The notes below the pieces were generated by a model, which was not told the origin of the DNA, ran no database searches, and worked only from the letters and a program-made list of their open reading frames with translations. Made by a program: the position numbers and the translations under genes. A stretch of DNA of 9,732 nt from CAYWJA01 sp964458485 (GTDB taxonomy: Bacteria > Patescibacteriota > Gracilibacteria > UM-FILTER-43-11), in contig CAYWJA010000044.1 of the NCBI GenBank assembly GCA_964458485.1, forward strand, positions 1-9,732, given 5' to 3'. This document shows positions 1 to 5,613 of this stretch, in pieces (position 1 is the stretch's first letter; every line of letters begins with the position of its first letter).

Positions 1-2
1 AT

Positions 3-1127
3 GTTAGTCCTGATTTGAGTAGAGAGATGATTTCTTGGGGAGGATCAACTAGATGGTTATGTAATGATTGCAAACATTCTGCTTTTATATTAGATAAAAT
101 AAAAAAATCAGGTTTAAAAGAATTTAGATATGAAATTAAATCAAGAACAAAAGATCAGGAAAAAGTAATAAATAAGATGGATATTTCTAAAGGATTTTTG
201 AATAAAAAGGTGAGTCTTATATTAGTTATTATTTATGCAATTTCAGAACATGTAGAAAATGCAGGTGTGCATTCCGGTGATGCTACGATTGTGCTTCCTC
301 CGCAAAAGACATATTTGGAAACTATGAGACGTGTAAAAAAGATAGGAAAACAAATTGCTAAATCACTAAAAATTACCGGTCCGTTTAATATTCAATTTCT
401 TGCTAAACAAAATCAGATTAAGGTAATTGAATGTAATTTACGTGCGAGCCGTTCATTCCCATTTGTATCGAAAGTTACCAAATATAATTTTATTGAAATC
501 GCAACTAATGCAATGCTTGGTGATGTAGATAAAAAGGTGCGATACCAAACAGTTGATCTGGATTATGTTGGTGTTAAATTTCCACAATTCTCATTTCCTC
601 GGCTAAAAGGTGCAGATCCTGTTCTTGGGGTTGAGATGGCAAGTACCGGAGAAGTTGCGTGTTTTGGAAATGATCTGGAGGCATCTTTCTTAAAGGGATT
701 TTTGGCAACAGGTGGGCGCATACCGAAGAAGAATATTCTACTTTCTATAGGTAAAATGGAAGATAAATTAGATATGCTAGGTACTGCAAAAAAACTTGTA
801 AAAATGGGGTATAAACTTTTTGCAACCCAGGGCACATCTAAATTTTTAGAGGAAAATGGGGTGAACAATACAATGTTACATAAAGTTAAATCAAAAAAGG
901 ATCCAAATATAGGTAGTCATTTGGATGAGCAAAAATTAGATATGGTATTTGTTATCCCTACAAATTATGCACATGAAGAAACAACTGATGGATATTTAAT
1001 TCGCCGAAAAGCAATTGACAGAAATATTCCATTAATTACAAATGTGCAGGTTGCTAAAACATTCGTTCGTTCGATTGAGAAGTATAAAGTGGAGGATTTG
1101 GAGATAAAAAGTTGGGGGGAATATTAA
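3..1127 (+). CDS. carB: Carbamoyl-phosphate synthase large subunit, C-terminal part (5' end replaced or interrupted)
   Basis: CarB makes carbamoyl phosphate from glutamine-derived ammonia, bicarbonate and two ATP, feeding pyrimidine and arginine synthesis. From about residue 75 (numbering from the ATG at 15) the match is clear. It begins with AISEHVENAGVHSGDAT and continues through VIECNLRASRSFPFVSK, which is the end of the second ATP-grasp domain. From about residue 240 there is a full MGS-like allosteric domain, with LFATQGTSKFL and ITNVQVAK, and a normal end at SWGEY. A full CarB is about 1070 residues, so roughly the first 760 are missing. The preceding ~75 residues (with WLCNDCKHS) do not resemble CarB in this frame, and the other two frames contain stops. 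The frame is open to the window edge, so the true start is not visible. The C-terminal identity is very secure. Whether the gene is functional is unclear: the break may be an assembly chimera, an inserted element or a truncation. Confidence 0.85.
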   Translation, partial: VSPDLSREMISWGGSTRWLCNDCKHSAFILDKIKKSGLKEFRYEIKSRTKDQEKVINKMDISKGFLNKKVSLILVIIYAISEHVENAGVHSGDATIVLPPQKTYLETMRRVKKIGKQIAKSLKITGPFNIQFLAKQNQIKVIECNLRASRSFPFVSKVTKYNFIEIATNAMLGDVDKKVRYQTVDLDYVGVKFPQFSFPRLKGADPVLGVEMASTGEVACFGNDLEASFLKGFLATGGRIPKKNILLSIGKMEDKLDMLGTAKKLVKMGYKLFATQGTSKFLEENGVNNTMLHKVKSKKDPNIGSHLDEQKLDMVFVIPTNYAHEETTDGYLIRRKAIDRNIPLITNVQVAKTFVRSIEKYKVEDLEIKSWGEY

Positions 1128-1133
1128 TCTTAT

Positions 1134-1161
1134 CTCAGATCTCAGAACTCAGACCTCAGAT
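1134..1161. repeat. Heptamer tandem repeat, four copies of CTCAGAN
   Basis: Four head-to-tail 7-base units, CTCAGAT, CTCAGAA, CTCAGAC and CTCAGAT, begin seven bases after the carB stop codon. Two other intergenic spaces in the window carry 28-base, four-unit heptamer repeats of related sequence (2871-2898 and 4423-4450). The copies are visible directly; their function is unknown. Confidence 0.8.
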
Positions 1162-1193
1162 TCAATCTTTCATCTTACATTTTTATATTTATA

Positions 1194-1236
1194 TTGCATT
1201 TTTAAACATATTATGATATACTTATGATATATAAGT
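1194..1236 (+). promoter_or_regulatory. Promoter and candidate autoregulatory operator of the toxin-antitoxin pair
   Basis: A -35-like TTGCAT (1194-1199) and a -10-like TATACT (1217-1222) are separated by 17 bases. An inverted repeat, ACTTAT-GATAT-ATAAGT (1220-1236), overlaps the end of the -10 and the expected start point. Ribbon-helix-helix antitoxins of the RelB group normally repress their own promoter by binding such palindromes, so this is a plausible operator. The region is very AT-rich, so chance matches are possible. Confidence 0.5.
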
Positions 1237-1261
1237 GATATATTTTTAATATACAAATGAT

Positions 1262-1531
1262 ATGATTACAACAACTATTCGTATAGACAATAAAGTTAAG
1301 AAAAAGGCGCAAAAGCTGGCTAAAAAAATAGGTTTTAGTTTTAGCGATCTTATGAATGTATTGCTAAAAAAAGCTATACGTGAAGACGGTGTAGACTTGC
1401 GATGTGTTACTGAGAATGGATTTACACCAGAGTTTGAAGATAGTATACTAAGTGCTGAAAAAGAAGGTGGAACAAAAGAATTTGAGACTATCGATGAAAT
1501 GATTAAGCATGCAAAAAAGTATAAAATTTGA
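1262..1531 (+). CDS. RelB/DinJ-family antitoxin
   Basis: This 89-residue protein has the layout of a RelB/DinJ antitoxin. Residues 1-40 look like a ribbon-helix-helix DNA-binding domain: a short strand TTIRID followed by two helices rich in Lys, with SFSDLMNVLLKKAI as the second. The C-terminal half is acidic and would wrap the toxin (FEDSILSAEKEGG, EFETIDEMIKHAKKYKI). It is expected to neutralise the toxin encoded next and, with it, repress the shared promoter. Its 3' end overlaps the toxin start by 23 bases, which suggests translational coupling. The ATG is preceded by AT-rich sequence without a Shine-Dalgarno. Family assignment is by pattern and context, and the exact subfamily is uncertain. 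Confidence 0.85.
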   Translation: MITTTIRIDNKVKKKAQKLAKKIGFSFSDLMNVLLKKAIREDGVDLRCVTENGFTPEFEDSILSAEKEGGTKEFETIDEMIKHAKKYKI

Positions 1532-1781
1532 ATTTACAAAAAGCTTCTTAAAAGATGTAAGTAGATTGAATAAGCCTCAAGCTATTCAGCTTAAAAATAG
1601 GCTCGAGCTTTTTAGGATTGACCCAACACATCCGACGCTAAATAATCATAAACTCAAGGGAAAATTGAAAGGTAGATTCAGTATAAATATTACTGGTGAT
1701 ATTCGTGCTGTTTATAAATTTGAAAAAAATGATAGTATTATAAAATTTTCAAGACTAGGTAGTCATAGTCAATTATATTAA
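1509..1781 (+). CDS. RelE/YafQ-family mRNA interferase toxin
   Basis: This 90-residue basic protein fits the RelE/YafQ ribosome-dependent endoribonuclease family, which cuts mRNA in the ribosomal A site and slows growth when the antitoxin is degraded. Visible signatures are an N-terminal helix with FTKSFLKDVSRL, then NHKLKGKLKGRFSINITGDIRAVY, and the closing FSRLGSHSQLY. The residues matching YafQ functional positions appear to be His47, Asp64, Arg66 and His86. YafQ His63 seems to be replaced by Asn60, so the active site may differ slightly. It starts inside the antitoxin gene in another frame, the classic antitoxin-first order. No terminator is obvious downstream; the folD promoter begins about ten bases past the stop. 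Confidence 0.87.
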   Translation: MQKSIKFEFTKSFLKDVSRLNKPQAIQLKNRLELFRIDPTHPTLNNHKLKGKLKGRFSINITGDIRAVYKFEKNDSIIKFSRLGSHSQLY

Positions 1782-1791
1782 AAATTAAAAT

Positions 1792-1820
1792 TTGTAATTA
1801 ATAATCCTCTCCGCTATAAT
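1792..1820 (+). promoter_or_regulatory. Sigma70-type promoter for folD
   Basis: TTGTAA (1792-1797) and a perfect -10 TATAAT (1815-1820) are spaced by exactly 17 bases. Transcription would begin near 1827, giving a leader of about 39 bases before the folD ATG at 1866. This is the best promoter match in the window. Confidence 0.6.
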
Positions 1821-1828
1821 ATTTGCGT

Positions 1829-1843
1829 CCGTCGTATAGGCGG
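1829..1843 (+). other. Small GC-rich hairpin in the folD leader, followed by a T-rich run
   Basis: CCGTC-GTATA-GGCGG can form a five-pair stem with one G-U wobble, the only GC-rich patch in the spacer, followed within five bases by TTTTTATTTTTT. It could act as a weak terminator for the toxin-antitoxin transcript or as an attenuator of folD. The stem is short, so confidence is low. Confidence 0.3.
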
Positions 1844-1865
1844 GTCATTTTTATTTTTTATATTT

Positions 1866-2702
1866 ATGGAATTACTCGATGGTAAATCATTGTCCTCCGA
1901 GTTAATTGATTCCGTAAAAGAAGATGCTGAAAAGCTGAAACCAACCCTTGCTGTGATTTTGGTGGGAGAAAATCCAGCTTCTTTAACTTATGTAAAAAAT
2001 AAAAAAAAGGCATGTGAAAGAGCTGGTATTAATTATGATGAAAGGGTGTTTCCGGACACAATTACTCAGGAAGATTTAATTAAAGAGGTTGAAAAATTAA
2101 ATAATGATGATTCTGTAACTGGTTTTATTGTGCAAATGCCACTCCCGGATCATATTGAGCCACCTCTGATTATACGTGCAATCGATCCAAAAAAGGATGT
2201 GGATGGTTTTCATGCATACAACTTGGGTAAAATGTTTTTAAGCCCGGAGTTTGAAGACCTTCCGCCAGCAACTCCATCCGGAATTGTGAAGTTATTAGAT
2301 CATTACGACATTCCAATCCGCGGGAAGGAGGTTGTGATTGTTGGGCATAGTAATATTGTAGGTAAGCCTATTAGTACAATGATGTTGAATCGCAATGCAA
2401 CTGTAACGACATGTCATATTTATACTAAAGATCTTGCTAGCCATACCAAACGTGCGGACATCCTGATAGTGGCAGTTGGTAAGGCAAATCTGATTACCTC
2501 AGATATTGTGAAAGATGGTGTGGTAGTGGTTGATGTTGGTATTAATAGAACGGATGATGGTAAGTTGTGCGGAGATGTAGACTTTGAGAATGTATCTAAA
2601 AAAGCAAGCTATATAACGCCCGTACCAGGAGGCGTTGGCCCAATGACTGTGGCTTCTTTGATACTTAATACGATTTCTGCCGCGAAGCGACAAAACATTT
2701 AG
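1866..2702 (+). CDS. folD: Bifunctional methylenetetrahydrofolate dehydrogenase/cyclohydrolase FolD
   Basis: FolD interconverts 5,10-methylene-THF, 5,10-methenyl-THF and 10-formyl-THF in the cytosol, supplying formyl groups for purine synthesis and initiator tRNA while reducing NADP+. At 278 residues the length is normal. The start MELLDGKSLS is typical. The catalytic Tyr/Lys motif is visible as NPASLTYVKNKKKA (Tyr42, Lys46). It is followed by VQMPLPDHI, the PKKDVDGFH loop, PATPSGIVKLL, and the nucleotide-binding segment VVIVGHSNIVGKPISTMML. The C-terminal signature PGGVGPMTVASLI is intact. The ATG has no Shine-Dalgarno and lies in a T-rich leader behind its own promoter. The gene looks complete and functional. 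Its neighbour purF is in the pathway that consumes its product, but the repeat-rich 230-base gap argues against a tight operon. Confidence 0.97.
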   Translation: MELLDGKSLSSELIDSVKEDAEKLKPTLAVILVGENPASLTYVKNKKKACERAGINYDERVFPDTITQEDLIKEVEKLNNDDSVTGFIVQMPLPDHIEPPLIIRAIDPKKDVDGFHAYNLGKMFLSPEFEDLPPATPSGIVKLLDHYDIPIRGKEVVIVGHSNIVGKPISTMMLNRNATVTTCHIYTKDLASHTKRADILIVAVGKANLITSDIVKDGVVVVDVGINRTDDGKLCGDVDFENVSKKASYITPVPGGVGPMTVASLILNTISAAKRQNI

Positions 2703-2757
2703 CATTTCGTATTTCTGATTTCGCAATGTCATTTTGTAATTAGCACTTATCATTTAC

Positions 2758-2843
2758 CCTTTGTCATTTCGACCCTGTGGAGAAATCCCTTAGGTAAACG
2801 GATAATCGAAGGGATCCCTCCATGTTAGTCGGGATGACAAAGG
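2758..2843. repeat. Long imperfect inverted repeat, MITE/REP-like intergenic element
   Basis: The left arm (2758-2791, containing TTTGTCATTTCGACC) and the right arm (2809-2843, containing GTCGGGATGACAAAGG) are reverse-complement relatives. They share the outer CCTTTGTCAT, the middle CGAC and GGAG, and the inner ATCCCTT, with about 17 unpaired bases at the centre. From general knowledge, sequences of the style TGTCATTTCGAC...GGAGAAATC recur as dispersed non-coding repeats in many environmental genomes. One copy is visible here. It could form a large RNA or DNA hairpin between folD and purF. Confidence 0.7.
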
Positions 2844-2870
2844 TGTGCAAAATGAAAAAATGATACATTG

Positions 2871-2898
2871 GAATCTAAAATCAGAAATCTGAAATCTG
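2871..2898. repeat. Heptamer tandem repeat, four units of the AAATCTG type
   Basis: The units GAATCTA, AAATCAG, AAATCTG and AAATCTG run in tandem, 33 bases upstream of the purF start. In reverse complement the unit is CAGATTT, close to the CTCAGAT units after carB. Degenerate first copies suggest decay of an older array. Confidence 0.65.
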
Positions 2899-2903
2899 AA
2901 ATA

Positions 2904-2928
2904 AAAATTTTTATCCCATAAAAATTTT
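2904..2928 (+). promoter_or_regulatory. Perfect inverted repeat abutting the purF start codon
   Basis: AAAATTTTTAT and ATAAAAATTTT are exact reverse complements separated by CCC, forming an 11-pair AT-only hairpin. It ends three bases before the purF ATG at 2932, in the position of the ribosome-binding site. There is no Shine-Dalgarno. It could be an operator for a transcription factor or a structure controlling translation. AT-only pairs make a weak RNA hairpin, so a DNA operator is the more likely reading. Confidence 0.5.
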
Positions 2929-2931
2929 ACT

Positions 2932-4422
2932 ATGTGTGGCTTACTAGGAATTATACAAACTGATCCAGTTGTGCAGGATTTATACGATGGCCTCATCGTA
3001 TTACAACACCGTGGGCAAGATGCTGCGGGTATGGCTACATTAAAAGGCAACCAAGTGCATCTGAAAAAAGGTAATGGGCTAGTGCGTGACGTGTTTCATT
3101 ATGGCAATATAAAAAAATTAAAAGGTAATATGGGCATTGCTCATGTTCGTTACCCTACTGCTGGATGCAGTCGGGCAGAAGAAGCTCAGCCTTTTTATGT
3201 TAATGCCCCCTTTGGGATAGCACTTGCACACAATGGAACGCTAACTAATTATGAAAAACTAAAAAAAGAAGTGCATGAAAATAATTTAAGGCATTTAAAT
3301 ACAACATCAGACTCTGAAGTGCTTTTAAATATTGTTGCTTTTGAACTTGGCCTTGTTGCCAGAAATAAAATTGCAAAACTTGAGCCAGAAAAAATCTTTA
3401 AGGCTATGAAGCGTGTATTTAAACGTATTATAGGAGGATATGCAGTAATAGCTCTTATTGTTGATCATGGCATTCTTGCCTTCCGCGACCCTAATGGTAT
3501 TAGACCTCTTACTATAGGTGTCCGCGAAAGAGGAGACAAAAAAGAATATATTGTGTCTTCTGAAAGTGTTGCAATACAAACCCTTGGATACAAAATTTTA
3601 CGAGACGTTGAGCCTGGAGAAGCAATTTATATTGATAAAGAAAAAGGACTATTCAGTAAAAAATGTACGAAGTCTAAAATCAGACCTTGTATTTTTGAAT
3701 ATGTATATTTAGCCAGGCCAGATAGCCTAATTGACAACATTAGTGTATATAAAACCAGACTTAGAATGGGGCAATATTTGGCCCAACAAATTAAAAAAGA
3801 TAAATTAGATATTGATGTCGTAGTTCCTGTACCAGAAACGTCCAGGCATATAGCAATAACACTTGCAAATGAATTAAAAATTAAATACAGAGAAGGCTTT
3901 GTAAAAAATCGTTATATTGGAAGAACCTTTATAATGCCCAATCAGGAGGCGCGAAAAAAATCTGTCAGATACAAATTAAATCCAATTCCTTTAGAATTCA
4001 GGAAAAAGAATATATTACTTGTAGATGACAGTATTGTAAGGGGTAATACATCAAAGCAAATTGTATCTATGGTCAGAGAGGCAGGGGCTAAAAAAGTTTA
4101 TTTTGCCTCAGCGGCTCCACCACTCATCCATCCTTGTGTGTACGGAATTGACATGCCTCGTAGGGGTGATTTTATAGCCAATAAATTAAAACATGAAGAG
4201 ATATGCGAAATGATTGGTGCAGATAAACTTTACTATCAAAAATATAAAAATCTGGAAAAAGCAGCTACAAGAGGTAACCCGAAAATTAAAAAATTCTGTT
4301 GGGCTTGTATGGGTGGTAAATATCCTGTTGGCAATATAACAGAGGAAGTTCTGGAAAGGATTGAATGCCAGAGCCCTTCAGATAAATCAAAAAGTGATGA
4401 AGATCAGATGACGCTACTTTAA
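2932..4422 (+). CDS. purF: Amidophosphoribosyltransferase PurF, iron-sulfur type
   Basis: PurF moves glutamine amide nitrogen onto PRPP to give 5-phosphoribosylamine, the first committed step of purine synthesis. The N-terminal class II glutaminase domain starts MCGLLGI, so Cys2 becomes the N-terminal nucleophile after Met removal with no propeptide. It continues with LQHRGQDAAGM, AHVRYPTAG, LAHNGTLTNY and DPNGIRPL. The C-terminal phosphoribosyltransferase domain has the PRPP loop LLVDDSIVRGNTSKQ (Asp365, Asp366). Cys253, Cys402, Cys456 and Cys459 match in context and spacing the four [4Fe-4S] ligands known from the Bacillus subtilis enzyme, where the cluster makes stability oxygen-sensitive. 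Its 496 residues are normal length. No Shine-Dalgarno is visible; a hairpin sits just upstream, and a heptamer repeat starts on the base after the stop codon. No other pur gene lies in the window. Confidence 0.97.
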   Translation: MCGLLGIIQTDPVVQDLYDGLIVLQHRGQDAAGMATLKGNQVHLKKGNGLVRDVFHYGNIKKLKGNMGIAHVRYPTAGCSRAEEAQPFYVNAPFGIALAHNGTLTNYEKLKKEVHENNLRHLNTTSDSEVLLNIVAFELGLVARNKIAKLEPEKIFKAMKRVFKRIIGGYAVIALIVDHGILAFRDPNGIRPLTIGVRERGDKKEYIVSSESVAIQTLGYKILRDVEPGEAIYIDKEKGLFSKKCTKSKIRPCIFEYVYLARPDSLIDNISVYKTRLRMGQYLAQQIKKDKLDIDVVVPVPETSRHIAITLANELKIKYREGFVKNRYIGRTFIMPNQEARKKSVRYKLNPIPLEFRKKNILLVDDSIVRGNTSKQIVSMVREAGAKKVYFASAAPPLIHPCVYGIDMPRRGDFIANKLKHEEICEMIGADKLYYQKYKNLEKAATRGNPKIKKFCWACMGGKYPVGNITEEVLERIECQSPSDKSKSDEDQMTLL

Positions 4423-4450
4423 GTCTCAAGTCTCAAGTCTCAAGTCTCAA
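4423..4450. repeat. Heptamer tandem repeat, four exact copies of GTCTCAA
   Basis: Four perfect GTCTCAA units begin immediately after the purF TAA. Degenerate relatives continue downstream (CTCAAGAC and CTGAGAT within 4468-4489), up to the next gene. This is the cleanest of the three heptamer arrays. With 2871-2898 it brackets purF. Confidence 0.85.
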
Positions 4451-4496
4451 GGGCTATCAATGGATCGCTCAAGACTTACACCTGAGATTATAAAGT

Positions 4497-5492
4497 ATGA
4501 AAAATTTATTAACAAAAATCAAAAAAGCAAAATTGGTAGGTCGTGGGGGGGCGGGGTTTTTGGCTGCGTTGAAATGGGAATTTGCGAAGGAGGCTAAGGG
4601 AAGCCCTAAATACATTATTTGCAATGCTAGTGAGGGGGAAATGGGGGTTTTTAAAGATCTTTTTATTTTAAAAGAACATGCAGAAGATGTAATTAAGGGC
4701 ATGGTTCTTGCAATGGATTTTTTAGAAACTAAAGAGTCTTATTTTAATTTTAATGCGGATTATTACAAACAACTTAAATCTAAATTAAATCCAATACTCA
4801 AAAAATATGAGAAGCAAGGGTATCAGTTTCACATATACCAAGAGCCACCAAGTTATATTGGAGGAGAAGAGACAGCGCTTTTAAATGCAATTGAGGGTAA
4901 GCGAGTTGAACCTCGGTCAAAGCCACCGTATCCTGGTAAATCCGGACTTTTTGGCAGGCCGACGTTAATTCATAATGTTGAAACTTTATACAATATTGCG
5001 CGCGTTGCTGAAAACAAATTTAAACCAAAACGTTTTTATTGTATATCCGGTAAAGTGAAAAACGAGGGGGTTTATCATTTGGCGGATGATTTGACTATTT
5101 ATCAGATATTGGAGCAAACGAAAAATCTGCCAAAATTCGACTTTTTTGCTCAGGTTGGTGGTGGTGCAAGTGGTATTATTTATAATGAGGATCAGGTAAA
5201 AAAAGAAATAATGAGTGGTGCTGGGTCAGTACAAATATTTCCTATTACGACTGATACGCGAAAGCTATTACTTACATGGTTTAAATTTTATGCTGATGAA
5301 AGCTGTGGCAAATGCACACCATGCAGGGAGGGTACTTATCAGTTATATGAAATGGTGAAAAATAGTAAAAATATCCCATGGAAGAAAATTCTGGATATTG
5401 TGGAAGTAATGGAAAAAACATCTTTTTGTGCATTGGGAAGGTCGATTGGGAGACCGATTAAGAGTTATATTGGTAATATTTTAAATAAATAA
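4497..5492 (+). CDS. NuoF/HydB-like NAD(P)H-binding diaphorase subunit, shortened
   Basis: This is the flavin subunit that takes electrons from NAD(P)H through FMN to an Fe-S cluster, homologous to NuoF and to HydB/HndC of NADH-linked hydrogenases. GRGGAGF (residues 15-21) is the FMN glycine loop. ICNASEGEMGVFKD corresponds to the usual NADEGEPGTFKDR but with Ser for Asp, Met for Pro, and no final Arg. IGGEETALLNAIEG retains the acidic pair near NADH. Cys270, Cys273, Cys276 and Cys311 (CGKCTPC then SFCALG) are the N3-type [4Fe-4S] ligands, with 34 residues between the last two rather than about 40. At 331 residues it is about 100 shorter than NuoF. The N-terminal region before the FMN loop is almost absent, and an in-frame stop at 4491 rules out an earlier start. 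HydA follows 121 bases later, so the two likely form one enzyme. Confidence 0.88.
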   Translation: MKNLLTKIKKAKLVGRGGAGFLAALKWEFAKEAKGSPKYIICNASEGEMGVFKDLFILKEHAEDVIKGMVLAMDFLETKESYFNFNADYYKQLKSKLNPILKKYEKQGYQFHIYQEPPSYIGGEETALLNAIEGKRVEPRSKPPYPGKSGLFGRPTLIHNVETLYNIARVAENKFKPKRFYCISGKVKNEGVYHLADDLTIYQILEQTKNLPKFDFFAQVGGGASGIIYNEDQVKKEIMSGAGSVQIFPITTDTRKLLLTWFKFYADESCGKCTPCREGTYQLYEMVKNSKNIPWKKILDIVEVMEKTSFCALGRSIGRPIKSYIGNILNK

Positions 5493-5517
5493 TAAGACCA
5501 TATTGCCTCCTGCTTAC

Positions 5518-5554
5518 CTTCGACCTTTCGACAAGCTCAAGGCTCAGGCTCGCG
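5518..5554. repeat. Fragment of a dispersed intergenic repeat (TTCGACAAGCTCA type)
   Basis: This GC-richer patch contains TTTCGACAAGCTCAAGG and two GGCTC steps, unlike its AT-rich surroundings. From memory, TCGACAAGCTCA-type sequences are widespread non-coding repeats and often occur with the TGTCATTTCGAC type seen at 2758. Only one fragment is present here, so the assignment rests on recall and composition. Confidence 0.35.
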
Positions 5555-5610
5555 TTTCCAAATAGTTGCCAAATTGTTTATAAATAACTATCTGGAAACC
5601 ATTTGGTAAC
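5554..5610 (+). promoter_or_regulatory. Large inverted repeat of 11-base units over the hydA promoter and start region
   Basis: Two 25-base arms (5554-5578 and 5586-5610) are reverse complements at 20 of 25 positions, around a 7-base centre TATAAAT. Each arm consists of two tandem 11-base units plus a final GTT: GTTTCCAAATA and GTTGCCAAATT on the top strand, GTTACCAAATG and GTTTCCAGATA on the bottom. The centre resembles a -10 box (TATAAA, 5579-5584). TTTCCA (5555-5560) lies 18 bases upstream as a possible -35. The right arm ends three bases before the hydA ATG at 5614. The near-helical 11-base spacing suggests a protein operator with four half-sites, probably controlling hydA. No regulator is identified. 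Confidence 0.6.
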
Positions 5611-5613
5611 AAT

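Noticed and set aside
1..235. Intein or group II intron boundary inside carB
   Set aside because: No His-Asn followed by Cys/Ser/Thr at the junction, and no recognisable domain V hairpin. Not supported strongly enough to annotate.
563..868. Minus-strand open frame of about 100 codons
   Set aside because: Lies wholly inside the conserved carB coding region in the opposite direction, and its translation has no recognisable domain.
1822..1865. Riboswitch or tRNA-like leader before folD
   Set aside because: Only one five-pair hairpin in about 40 bases; too short for any known riboswitch or tRNA.
3518..3712. Plus-strand short frame inside purF
   Set aside because: Overlaps an unbroken, conserved PurF domain in another frame, so no independent support.
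4423..4450. CRISPR-like short direct repeats
   Set aside because: Units are 7 bases with no spacers and no cas genes nearby; these are simple tandem repeats.
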